NCBI RefSeq assembly: GCF_965229915.1 | Contig: NZ_CBDDJZ010000002.1 | Coordinates: forward strand, 558,001 to 622,000 | Direction of reading: 5' to 3' | DNA from: Marinoscillum sp965229915 | GTDB lineage: Bacteria; Bacteroidota; Bacteroidia; Cytophagales; Cyclobacteriaceae | DNA length: 64,000 nt | Shown here: piece by piece, positions 9,421-18,000 of the stretch | Position numbering within the stretch: position 1 is the first letter of the stretch | How the letters are laid out: the number at the start of each line of letters is the position of its first letter | Translations under genes and position numbers: made by a program | The notes under the pieces: generated by a model | What the model saw: the letters and a program-made list of their open reading frames with translations, nothing else | Databases searched by the model: none | What the model was told of the DNA's origin: nothing

Positions 9421-10395
9421 ATGGAGAAGTTGACAGAATTATTATCTAGTTTTTCAGACTATATAGTGTTTGAATTATTAGGTTTAGACCAATCAGGGCT
9501 GTTTGCAACAGCCCTTCAATACTTTATTGCCACGTTTATTTTAATAGCTTTTTTGGTTGTGATAGTAACCTACGTTATGGGTATCATCACCAGTTATTTA
9601 CCAATGGATAAAATACGTGACTATTTAGAACGCAATAAAAAATCAGGTTTAGGAAACATATTAGCCTCTTTGTTGGGAGCTATTACCCCTTTTTGTTCGT
9701 GCTCATCAATTCCATTATTTGTAGGAATGATGCAAGCTAGAATTCCATTGGGTATTGCATTATCTTTCTTAATAACCTCACCTTTAGTAAACGAAATAGC
9801 TATTGTATTATTTTGGGTGTCTTATGGTTGGAAGGTTACTGTAATTTATATTTTATCTGGTATTGTTTTAGGTGTTATAGGTGGGATTATTCTTGATAAA
9901 ATGGGAATGTCAGCTCATATTGCAGAATGGTTAAAACAATTGCATTCTAAAACTGAAAAAACTATTGAAGATAAAAGGTCTTTAAAACAGAAGTTTCCAG
10001 AAATACATAAAGAAGCCTTAAGTACATTAAAAAAATTAGTGCCATACATCTTTATTGGTATTGGAATAGGTTCTTTTATTCACGGTTATGTGCCTCAATC
10101 CTTTTTTGAGACATACATTTCTAAATCCAACCCTTTTGCAGTTCCTATAGCTGTTATTATGGGAATACCACTTTATATAGATGCTGTAGGTGTCTTACCA
10201 GTGGTAGAGGCTTTGGTGGATAAAGGTGTACCATTAGGTACGGCTATTGCCTTTATGATGGGGTCTATTGGTTTATCACTTCCTGAAGCTTTACTCTTAA
10301 AAAAAGTAATGCAGAAAAAATTAATCATTGCTTTCTTTTCGGTTATCGGGTTAGGAATGATTATTTCTGGTTATGTTTTTAATTTATTATTTTGA
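9421..10395 (+). CDS. Permease of the SO_0444/ArsP (DUF318) family
   Basis: This 324-residue polytopic membrane protein has about eight hydrophobic helices in two related halves. The first half contains TPFCSCSSIPLFVGMMQARIPLG and LITSPLVNE, the hallmark Cys-containing motif of permeases related to ArsP and the SO_0444 Cu/Zn exporters. The second half contains GIPLYIDAVGVLPVVEAL. The central cytoplasmic loop is basic and charged. It is linked to the thioredoxin-like gene upstream and the MerT-like gene 3 bp downstream. Substrate is not certain: organoarsenical, copper/zinc and mercury are all possible from context. Confidence 0.87.
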   Translation: MEKLTELLSSFSDYIVFELLGLDQSGLFATALQYFIATFILIAFLVVIVTYVMGIITSYLPMDKIRDYLERNKKSGLGNILASLLGAITPFCSCSSIPLFVGMMQARIPLGIALSFLITSPLVNEIAIVLFWVSYGWKVTVIYILSGIVLGVIGGIILDKMGMSAHIAEWLKQLHSKTEKTIEDKRSLKQKFPEIHKEALSTLKKLVPYIFIGIGIGSFIHGYVPQSFFETYISKSNPFAVPIAVIMGIPLYIDAVGVLPVVEALVDKGVPLGTAIAFMMGSIGLSLPEALLLKKVMQKKLIIAFFSVIGLGMIISGYVFNLLF

Positions 10396-10398
10396 TTT

Positions 10399-10677
10399 TT
10401 GAAATCAATTTTATCATCCATAAGTGCTGTATTTGTAGCATTAGTCGCTTGCACTTGTTGTGTTGGTCCATTAATGGCTTTTGCAGGAATGTTAGGAGCA
10501 AGTGTTTCTCAATTGGTATGGCTAGCAACAATAAAACCGTATCTGATAGCATTCAGTTTAATAGCAGTTTCTTACAATTTATATAGAGCATATTTCCCTA
10601 AAAAAGAACAAGCTTGCTGCACCATAGAAACTCAAGAAACAATAAGTAAACTAGATACTAATACCAGAAGAAATTGA
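10399..10677 (+). CDS. MerT-like small membrane protein
   Basis: The frame begins at a TTG codon 3 bp after the permease stop; no ATG fits the hydrophobic N-terminus better. Helix 1 carries CTCCVGP, the paired cysteines used by MerT-type proteins to pass Hg(II) across the inner membrane. A second helix (LIAFSLIAVSYNLYRAYFP) and a cytoplasmic ACC motif follow. The C-terminus after about residue 85 looks arbitrary and overlaps the ArsO fragment, so the natural tail may have been replaced. A MerT relation is inferred from size, topology and the Cys pattern. Confidence 0.7.
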   Translation: MKSILSSISAVFVALVACTCCVGPLMAFAGMLGASVSQLVWLATIKPYLIAFSLIAVSYNLYRAYFPKKEQACCTIETQETISKLDTNTRRN

Positions 10678-11110
10678 CGGTCGTTACTTGTTTAATCAAG
10701 CTAATGAAAAGTACCTTAAGAAAAAGAATACTTCAAATACTTTACAAGTTTCTTTGAGTGATATTGTACAAGTTGAAAGTGTGAAAGAAGGATTAACACG
10801 TAATGTATTTAAAGATTATCGTCCATTTTTCTCATTCTATAAAAATGGAGTTATTTGGCAAAATGGTAGTAAAGAAGCTTTTGATGCCATTATATGGTGT
10901 ACTGGTTTCAGGCCTTATTTGAACCATTTAAAAAAATTAAATATTATTGTAAATGATAAAGTTATAACAAAAAATACGCGAGCAGTTAAAGAATCAAATT
11001 TATGGTTAGTGGGTTATGGTAATTGGACAGGTTTTGCTTCAGCAACCATTTATGGCGTTGGTAAAACTGCAAAAATTACAGCAAAAGAAATAATTAATTC
11101 ATTGTCATAA
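10655..11110 (+). pseudogene. arsO: C-terminal fragment of an ArsO-type flavin monooxygenase
   Basis: The frame is open only from just after a TAG at 10652, and the product begins in mid-domain (IPEEIDGRYLF). It contains the C-terminal motifs of ArsO-like NAD(P)H-dependent flavin monooxygenases: DAIIWCTGFRP and NLWLVGYGNWTGFASATIYGVG. The FAD- and NAD(P)-binding N-terminal half (about 200 residues) is absent and there is no plausible start codon, so this is a remnant. It marks a second recombination joint in the metal island and indicates that a fuller arsenic-related operon once existed here or in a donor. Confidence 0.8.
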
Positions 11111-12040
11111 CTCCCCATTTGCTTACAGTAGGTACTTTTCGTTCGCTCGTACCTCACTTACTACAATTACCCACTTCCTGCAACGCTCAGCAAGAGAAGA
11201 CCTTCATTACTTTCCGTTGCACTACAATCCATTCCGTCCTGCACTTGCTTTTCCCTACGCACATCCAAACGCAGGTAAAGCGGTGTTCGTCAATCGTTCC
11301 GTTTTGTTCCGCAAAAACATATCTGCAAGGGTAAAATGAACTCCCTTCGGTCGCCCTTGCATATACCGTTCACTTACCAGTTCGTTTGCGCTCCAGTAGG
11401 TGCTCACTCACTGCCGTTCACTTGTTTTGCTTCACACACTCTCTCCTTCCTCACTCGCAGCTATTTCATCCCCCCAAACCCTTTCTATGGTGTTCGCTAC
11501 ACTCACAATGTTTTTTATTGGGGGTCTGTCGCTGCTTAGTGTTAATGCTCGCCTGCGGGTCGCTGCGGGCTGATCGGGCTGTCATGCTTTTTGCAGTTAA
11601 TCCAGTGCCTACAGTAGCTTCATTTCAGTCTCTCGTTCCTCTTTCCTTGCATTCAGCCACTTTCAGCACCCCACACAAGAGTAGCTCATTCATTTCACTC
11701 AACGAGCCGACACAGTTCCATTTCGCAATCCGTCTGTTATGCCTTCAATTAGTATTTGGTGGATTAATTATGATGTCAAATACTCCACCACTAATAACCG
11801 CCAGTAATTGCTCCACTCCATCCAACAAATCGTTTCGTTCCGTTCAATCGCTACCCTTGCCTTTCCCGACCCTAAAGCAAAAAATCACGCCAGCCCTGCC
11901 GTAAACGGTAGCTGTCTGCCGCCCTCATTCTTCGGGCTTTTGCAGCCACCACCCTTGCTCCACTCGCAGGCGGCTCGCATAAATGGCTACGCCTTAGTTT
12001 ACCTGCGTTCACACAGCAATTACATTTAAGCATGTCAATG
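11111..12040 (+). other. Non-coding stretch of about 0.9 kb with unusual composition
   Basis: I see no credible gene here. Open frames on the plus strand (for example 11386-11904) translate into low-complexity Ser/Pro/Leu/Cys-rich text without domains. The strand is rich in C and T and clearly higher in G+C than the AT-rich genes before it. It contains several short repeated phrases such as TTCGTTCGCTCG, CTGCGGGTCGCTGCGGGC and CCACTCGCAG. It separates the ArsO remnant from the mer-type operon. It could be decayed mobile-element DNA or hold an untranslated RNA, and nothing stronger can be said. Confidence 0.5.
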
Positions 12041-12049
12041 ACTCTTGTA

Positions 12050-12117
12050 TTTAAGTATTTGCTTAAACATTAAACTAAATTTCTTTTCTTTGCGTTTATT
12101 TAAGTAATCACTTAAAT
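12050..12117 (+). promoter_or_regulatory. Two ArsR-type operators and probable promoter
   Basis: Two inverted repeats share the same arms and spacing. The first is TTTAAG-N6-CTTAAA at 12050-12067. The second is ATTTAAGTAATCACTTAAAT at 12098-12117, an 8-bp perfect arm with a 4-bp centre. The core repeats are 49 bp apart. Between them lies TTTCTTTG (12085-12092), close to the Bacteroidota -7 consensus TAnnTTTG. The second site ends 10 bp before the regulator's ATG. The arrangement fits autorepression of the downstream operon by the ArsR-type protein, with two dimers flanking the promoter. Confidence 0.75.
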
Positions 12118-12127
12118 ACGATTCATT

Positions 12128-12496
12128 ATGACCAAAACATGTATTAGAGTTTATGCTGATGAAAAACAGATCAAGCAGTGTAAGCAAGACATTGAAAAAG
12201 TAGGTGATGCAGTAAACCGAATAGCAAGGGCACTTAACCTTGCTGGCAATGAGGTACGACTAAAAATTCTGTTTCTATTGGACAAGGAATCCAAAATGTG
12301 TCCATGTGATCTAAGTGATATTCTGGGCATGACAGTTCCTGCCATTTCTCAGCATTTGAGAAAGCTAAAAGATGCGGGACTGGTTGAAACAAACAAAGTA
12401 GGACAAACAATATTCTACTCTATTTCCGAATCAAACGACCTCATACTGAATCCAATATTAGGGTTATTAACACCAGAAAAAGAATCAACAATATGA
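12128..12496 (+). CDS. ArsR/SmtB-family metalloregulator
   Basis: This 122-residue winged-helix repressor carries Cys58 and Cys60 in MCPCDLSDILG, the alpha-3 metal site of ArsR-type sensors. The recognition helix follows (MTVPAISQHLRKLKDAGLV), then the wing (NKVGQTIFYSI). Extra cysteines at residues 5 and 18 in the N-terminal extension recall CadC-like sensors that use N-terminal thiols. It should release the upstream operators on binding thiophilic metals. It overlaps MerTP by 4 bp and probably regulates this three-gene operon. Hg(II) is the likely signal given its neighbours, but Cd/Pb/As cannot be excluded. Confidence 0.92.
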   Translation: MTKTCIRVYADEKQIKQCKQDIEKVGDAVNRIARALNLAGNEVRLKILFLLDKESKMCPCDLSDILGMTVPAISQHLRKLKDAGLVETNKVGQTIFYSISESNDLILNPILGLLTPEKESTI

Positions 12497-13101
12497 CGAA
12501 TAAGAAATCAAGCTCATTAGTAATGACAAGTGTACTGACCGCTATTAGTGCATCACTTTGTTGCATTACCCCAGTGTTGGCACTACTTGCAGGATCAAGC
12601 GGAGTAGCCGCAACATTTTCTTGGTTAGAACCTTTTCGACCTTGGTTGATTGGAATAACTGTAGTCGTTTTAGCTTTTGCATGGTATCAGAAATTGAGAC
12701 CAAGAACTGAGGAAGAAATTGCTTGTAATTGTGATGAGGACAAACCTTCTTTTTGGCATTCAAAGAAATTCCTTGGTATAGTGACGGTATTTGCAGCGAT
12801 CATGCTTGCATTCCCTTATTACTCGGATGCCTTTTACCCTGAAACCAAACTATCAGTATCAGATAATGTCAATCTCGAATCAACCTACGAAATCAAAATT
12901 ACTGGAATGACCTGCACGGGATGTGAAGAACATGTGAAACTTGAAATTGGAAAACTACCTGGCATTTCTGGTTTAGAGGTTTCTTATGAAAAAGCGAATG
13001 CAGTGGTAACTTTTGATGAATCTAAAACAGACATTGAGAAAGTAAAATCGGCTGTTGACAAAACAGGTTACAAAGTAGAATCAGTAAACAAATCAAAATG
13101 A
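12493..13101 (+). CDS. merTP: Mercuric transport fusion protein MerTP
   Basis: This Hg(II) uptake protein combines the MerT membrane transporter and the MerP metallochaperone in one chain. The N-terminal membrane part has the paired cysteines C23-C24 in LCCITPVL, a second helix and a cytoplasmic CNC motif. After a third hydrophobic segment, a C-terminal HMA domain carries GMTCTGC (Cys141 and Cys144). The length (202) matches Bacteroidota MerTP proteins. It overlaps both neighbours by ATGA. No merA (mercuric reductase) or merB is visible in the window, so uptake without local reduction is a point of interest. Confidence 0.9.
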   Translation: MTNKKSSSLVMTSVLTAISASLCCITPVLALLAGSSGVAATFSWLEPFRPWLIGITVVVLAFAWYQKLRPRTEEEIACNCDEDKPSFWHSKKFLGIVTVFAAIMLAFPYYSDAFYPETKLSVSDNVNLESTYEIKITGMTCTGCEEHVKLEIGKLPGISGLEVSYEKANAVVTFDESKTDIEKVKSAVDKTGYKVESVNKSK

Positions 13102-13316
13102 GTGAAGTAGTTCTTAAATCAACAATTACTTGTCCTAAGTGTGGACATCAAAAAGAAGAAACCATGCCAACAGATGCATGTCAGTATTTCTATGAATGCG
13201 AAAACTGTAAAGAAGTACTTAAACCCATACAAGGTGATTGTTGCGTTTATTGCTCTTATGGTACAGTAGCTTGCCCACCAATCCAAGAAGGTGGTAAAAG
13301 TTCATGTTGTGGGTAA
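13098..13316 (+). CDS. GDCCVxC-domain zinc-ribbon-like small protein
   Basis: This 72-residue Cys-rich protein carries CPKCGH and CENC pairs and the diagnostic GDCCVYC motif, then a final SCCG. GDCCVxC-domain proteins accompany mer genes, and some relatives are selenoproteins. Here the positions are ordinary Cys, with no in-frame TGA. It overlaps merTP by 4 bp and closes the operon. It is probably a cytosolic thiol-rich metal-binding protein handling Hg(II) after import. Binding is inferred from Cys density and context. Confidence 0.9.
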   Translation: MSEVVLKSTITCPKCGHQKEETMPTDACQYFYECENCKEVLKPIQGDCCVYCSYGTVACPPIQEGGKSSCCG

Positions 13317-13576
13317 ATCAGACAATCAAAATAAAGAGAGCAGCAAAGTTAGGTGGGTTCGCACATGCCCACCGCACAACCGGATTGCCAAGGTCAAGCC
13401 CTACGGGTTTTGATAAAAATCTCCACCCTACGGGTAGTATTTTTCCCAAAAACCTTGTCAACCGTGCCACACCCACCTTTTCAAGAGCTTTCTCTTTTCT
13501 TTTTTTCCCTTTTTTCTTTTCTCTTTTGAAAATGTCTGTGCGAAGCGCAGCGAGCATAATTCTAATGGCTTGCTAT
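13317..13576 (+). other. Non-coding leader-like region before the DUF6943 gene
   Basis: The frame is technically open through this stretch, but the translation is low in domain signal and full of Pro/Ser/Phe runs. I therefore treat it as untranslated. It contains related phrases (CCCTACGGGTTTTGATAAAAATCTCCACCCTACGGG region, 13402-13436) in which CCCTACGGG occurs twice about 26 bp apart, followed by a strong T/C-rich tract (13487-13530). Similar untranslated regions occur near genes of Bacteroidota conjugative elements as far as I recall. This is a weak recollection, not a match. Confidence 0.4.
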
Positions 13577-14011
13577 ATGAAATCGTTTCGCTTGAAAACA
13601 CACAGACTAGGAACCACCTACAACAAACCCCATTTCTTTATCCTGAATAAAGGATTGAACAGTGGTAAACCACTCAATACACCATGCCCGAATTGTTTTG
13701 TTTGTATTGTTGAAAATGAAGCAGATAGGGAATTTTTATACTGGCTATGCTTCGGACTGTGGAGGTCTAAGTCATTCCATTTCTATTTGAAAGGCTCGGT
13801 GATTCCATTCATAACTATTGACGAGATCCGAAAGGTTATAAGAGAAAGTGAAGTCAAAGCAAGCACCAAAGAGAAGGCATTTGAAAAGTCGATTCAGGCA
13901 CTAAAACTATTGGATGTCAACGAGCAAAAAATCAAGCTCACCTTAAAAATGATAGATACTGCCAGGCAGTCAATATTCCACAACCTAATGAAGGAAACAG
14001 GGGCAGGATAG
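13577..14011 (+). CDS. DUF6943-like protein of mobile elements
   Basis: The start is set at the ATG at 13577 (MKSFRLKTHRLG), because residues before it are low complexity; ATG 13565 is an alternative. The 144-residue product has a conserved-looking core (KPHFFILNKGLNSGKPLNTPCPNCFVCI, then EFLYWLCFGLWRSKSFHFYLKGSVIPFI). I associate this with DUF6943, a family found on Bacteroidota integrative elements. The function is unknown. The frame stops at TAG 14009-14011 but stays open for another 54 codons to 14176. A truncated C-terminus or a remnant second gene without start is possible. Confidence 0.65.
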   Translation: MKSFRLKTHRLGTTYNKPHFFILNKGLNSGKPLNTPCPNCFVCIVENEADREFLYWLCFGLWRSKSFHFYLKGSVIPFITIDEIRKVIRESEVKASTKEKAFEKSIQALKLLDVNEQKIKLTLKMIDTARQSIFHNLMKETGAG

Positions 14012-14189
14012 CTTCTTGATCTGACAAAAGAACAGGGCAACAAAGGCAAAATAAAGCACACCAAAGCAACAGCACCTAAGAATGAATCTTCGCCTGTTTC
14101 TTGTAGTATTTTAGATGGTGAAGGGCAAATCCATGGTAAGTCCGTGTCAAGTCCAAGCAAATGTTTAATCCTTTAAAAATCGTAAAAAG

Positions 14190-14831
14190 ATGGGAAAAAT
14201 TAATCAAGGTATTCTCGGTGGTGTCTCCGGACAGGTTGGGAATGTAATCGGTGGAACTTGGAAGGGCATCGATTACCTAAGAATCAAACCTTCCAGTGTA
14301 GCGAACCCAAGAACTGAAGGTCAAGTTGACCAGCGTTCAAAGTTCTCAATTGTATTGAAGTTCTTGCAGCCAATGACTGACTTCCTTAGAGTTGGTTTTA
14401 AGCAGTATGCCAACAAGATGACCCAATTCAATGCGGCCATGTCATACAACCTGAATAATGCCATTACAGGAGCTTACCCCAACTTCATGGTAGACTATGC
14501 AAGTGCATTGGTTACAAGAGGCAACTTGACTGGTTCTGCGAATGGTGCAGCTTCTTCTCCAAGTGCTGGAAACGTAGAAGCTACCTGGACAGACAATTCA
14601 GGAAGTGGTAGTGCTCAAGCAACGGACAAAGCTCTGATTGCTCTTTTGAATACCACTAGAGGTGAGGCAGTTTTCACAACTGCGGGACCAGCAAGATCAG
14701 TTGGTACAGCAACCATTCCAGTGCCTTCTGAGTACTCAGGAGAAGACGTTGAAGTATTCTTAGGGTTTGTATCAGAAGACGGAACTAAAGTTGCTAACAG
14801 CTCTTATTTAGGCTCTGTAACAGTTGCGTAA
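14190..14831 (+). CDS. DUF6266 family protein
   Basis: The 213-residue protein starts MGKINQGILGGVSGQVGNVIGGTWKG, the highly conserved Gly-rich N-terminus of DUF6266 proteins, which are common in Bacteroidota. The domain continues with YLRIKPSSVANPRTEGQVDQR. It lacks a signal peptide or membrane helix and has a Ser/Gly/Ala-rich C-terminal half. The function of the family is unknown; I do not assign one. The gene stands alone, with a strong terminator 20 bp downstream. It may mark the chromosomal side of the metal island. Confidence 0.85.
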   Translation: MGKINQGILGGVSGQVGNVIGGTWKGIDYLRIKPSSVANPRTEGQVDQRSKFSIVLKFLQPMTDFLRVGFKQYANKMTQFNAAMSYNLNNAITGAYPNFMVDYASALVTRGNLTGSANGAASSPSAGNVEATWTDNSGSGSAQATDKALIALLNTTRGEAVFTTAGPARSVGTATIPVPSEYSGEDVEVFLGFVSEDGTKVANSSYLGSVTVA

Positions 14832-14850
14832 AGCGATTGGTGTTTTCGAT

Positions 14851-14882
14851 AAAAACCGCTTCCTTTGTGAGGCGGTTTTTTT
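14851..14882 (+). terminator. Rho-independent terminator after the DUF6266 gene
   Basis: AAAAACCGC (14851-14859) pairs perfectly with GCGGTTTTT (14872-14880) and the stem is followed by two more T. The A-run on the left makes it usable from both strands, so it may also end transcripts from the minus-strand giant gene whose stop lies at 15083. Confidence 0.85.
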
Positions 14883-15082
14883 ATGTCCACTCTGCTCCAT
14901 TTTTCCTTTCTTATCCCTTATTTTGCTATTAATCAGCTATTTCTGTTGCTAATTCGTTTCTACTACTTTAGCAACATGCTGATATACAGTAAGTTAAATT
15001 AATATCAAATATTCTGTATCGGAAAGTAGTTTAAACAACTTTCAGTGTATTAGAAAACATGGGTTTGAATAATTTATTTTCC

Positions 15083-18000
15083 TCATTTCACAATTATCTT
15101 CCCTCTACTGATCCGCTCTCCTTGTGAATAGGAGATAAAGTAAGTTCCAGAACTTAGACTACTGATATCGATACGATCATTAGTATAATATCCAATAAGA
15201 ACGATTTTCCCTTGGAGATTATATATTCGAAAATTAGACCCTATTGTGATATTAGAAATACTTATGAAACCGGTTGAAGGGTTAGGATGTATTAACAACT
15301 CATTATTAATAATACCAAGAGCTTCTTCCTCATCTACATCTGTTACGGTGATGGTAACCTCCTGGGTGGTCGCGTTCCCTACATCATCGGTAGCGATTAC
15401 ATCTACCAAATAACTGTTGTCCATATCTACATCTTCTGGACTCTCATAGTCTGGAGCGGTCGTGAAGCTCAGCTCATCGGTGCTCAAGGTAAACATGCTC
15501 TCATCCTTGCTACTTCCAAGGCTGAAGGTGACCGACTCATTCGCTGTGGCTGTATAGATCGTTCCCGTTTGGTTCTCTAAAACGGAGATGCTCGATGTGG
15601 AAGTAATCGTCGGGGCAATCTCATCTATATCTGTTACGGTGATGGTAACCTCCTGGGTGGTTGCGTTCCCTGCATCATCGGTAGCGATTACATCTACCAA
15701 ATAACTGTTGTCCATATCTACATCTTCTGGACTCTCATAGTCTGGAGCGGTCGTGAAGCTCAGCTCATCGGTGCTCAAGGTAAACATGCTCTCATCCTTG
15801 CTACTTCCAAGGCTGAAGGTGACCGACTCATTCGCTGTGGCTGTATAGATCGTTCCCGTTTGGTTCTCTAAAACGGAGATGCTCGATGTGGAAGTAATCG
15901 TCGGGGCAATCTCATCTACATCTGTTACGGTGATGGTAACCTCCTGGGTGGTCGCGTTCCCTGCATCATCGGTAGCGATTACATCTACCAAATAACTGTT
16001 GTCCGTATCTACATCTTCTGGACTCTCATAGTCTGGAGCGGTCGTGAAGCTCAGCTCATCGGTGCTCAAGGTAAACATGCTCTCATCCTTGCTACTTCCA
16101 AGGCTGAAGGTGACCGACTCATTCGCTGTGGCTGTATAGATCGTTCCCGTTTGGTTCTCTAAAACGGAGATGCTCGATGTGGAAGTAATCGTCGGGGCAA
16201 TCTCATCTACATCTGTTACGGTGATGGTAACCTCCTGGGTGGTCGCGTTCCCTGCATCATCGGTAGCGATTACATCTACCAAATAACTGTTGTCCGTATC
16301 TACATCTTCTGGACTCTCATAGTCTGGAGCGGTCGTGAAGCTCAGCTCATCGGTGCTCAAGGTAAACATGCTCTCATCCTTGCTACTTCCAAGGCTGAAG
16401 GTGACCGACTCATTCGCTGTGGCTGTATAGATCGTTCCCGTTTGGTTCTCTAAAACGGAGATGCTCGATGTGGAAGTAATCGTCGGGGCAATCTCATCTA
16501 CATCTGTTACGGTGATGGTAACCTCCTGGGTGGTCGCGTTCCCTGCATCATCGGTAGCGATTACATCTACCAAATAACTGTTGTCCGTATCTACATCTTC
16601 TGGACTCTCATAGTCTGGAGCGGTCGTGAAGCTCAGCTCATCGGTGCTCAAGGTAAACATGCTCTCATCCTTGCTACTTCCAAGGCTGAAGGTGACCGAC
16701 TCATTCGCTGTGGCTGTATAGATCGTTCCCGTTTGGTTCTCTAAAACGGAGATGCTCGATGTGGAAGTAATCGTCGGGGCAATCTCATCTACATCTGTTA
16801 CGGTGATGGTAACCTCCTGGGTGGTCGCGTTCCCTGCATCATCGGTAGCGATTACATCTACCAAATAACTGTTGTCCGTATCTACATCTTCTGGACTCTC
16901 ATAGTCTGGAGCGGTCGTGAAGCTCAGCTCATCGGTGCTCAAGGTAAACATGCTCTCATCCTTGCTACTTCCAAGGCTGAAGGTGACCGACTCATTCGCT
17001 GTGGCTGTATAGATCGTTCCCGTTTGGTTCTCTAAAACGGAGATGCTCGATGTGGAAGTAATCGTCGGGGCAATCTCATCTACATCTGTTACGGTGATGG
17101 TAACCTCCTGGGTGGTCGCGTTCCTTGCATCATCGGTAGCGATTACATCTACCAAATAACTGTTGTCCATATCTACATCTTCTGGACTCTCATAGTCTGG
17201 AGCGGTCGTGAAGCTCAGCTCATCGGTGCTCAAGGTAAACATGCTCTCATCCTTGCTACTTCCAAGGCTGAAGGTGACCGACTCATTCGCTGTGGCTGTA
17301 TAGATCGTTCCCGTTTGGTTCTCTAAAACGGAGATGCTCGATGTGGAAGTAATCGTCGGGGCAATCTCATCTATATCTGTTACGGTGATGGTAACCTCCT
17401 GGGTGGTTGCGTTCCCTGCATCATCGGTAGCGATTACATCTACCAAATAACTGTTGTCCATATCTACATCTTCTGGACTCTCATAGTCTGGAGCGGTCGT
17501 GAAGCTCAGCTCATCGGTGCTCAAGGTAAACATGCTCTCATCCTTGCTACTTCCAAGGCTGAAGGTGACCGACTCATTCGCTGTGGCTGTATAGATCGTT
17601 CCCGTTTGGTTCTCTAAAACGGAGATGCTCGATGTGGAAGTAATCGTCGGGGCAATCTCATCTACATCTGTTACGGTGATGGTAACCTCCTGGGTGGTCG
17701 CGTTCCCTGCATCATCGGTAGCGATTACATCTACCAAATAACTGTTGTCCGTATCTACATCTTCTGGACTCTCATAGTCTGGAGCGGTCGTGAAGCTCAG
17801 CTCATCGGTGCTCAAGGTAAACATGCTCTCATCCTTGCTACTTCCAAGGCTGAAGGTGACCGACTCATTCGCTGTGGCTGTATAGATCGTTCCCGTTTGG
17901 TTCTCTAAAACGGAGATGCTCGATGTGGAAGTAATCGTCGGGGCAATCTCATCTACATCTGTTACGGTGATGGTAACCTCCTGGGTGGTCGCGTTCCCTG

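Noticed and set aside
11386..11904. 172-codon open frame in the C/T-rich region
   Set aside because: The translation is low-complexity Ser/Pro/Cys/Leu text without domain or start context, and overlapping frames are equally open. Treated as non-coding.
13304..13576. Long N-terminal extension of the DUF6943-like frame
   Set aside because: The extension overlaps the GDCCVxC gene and is low complexity; the conserved-looking part begins at ATG 13577.
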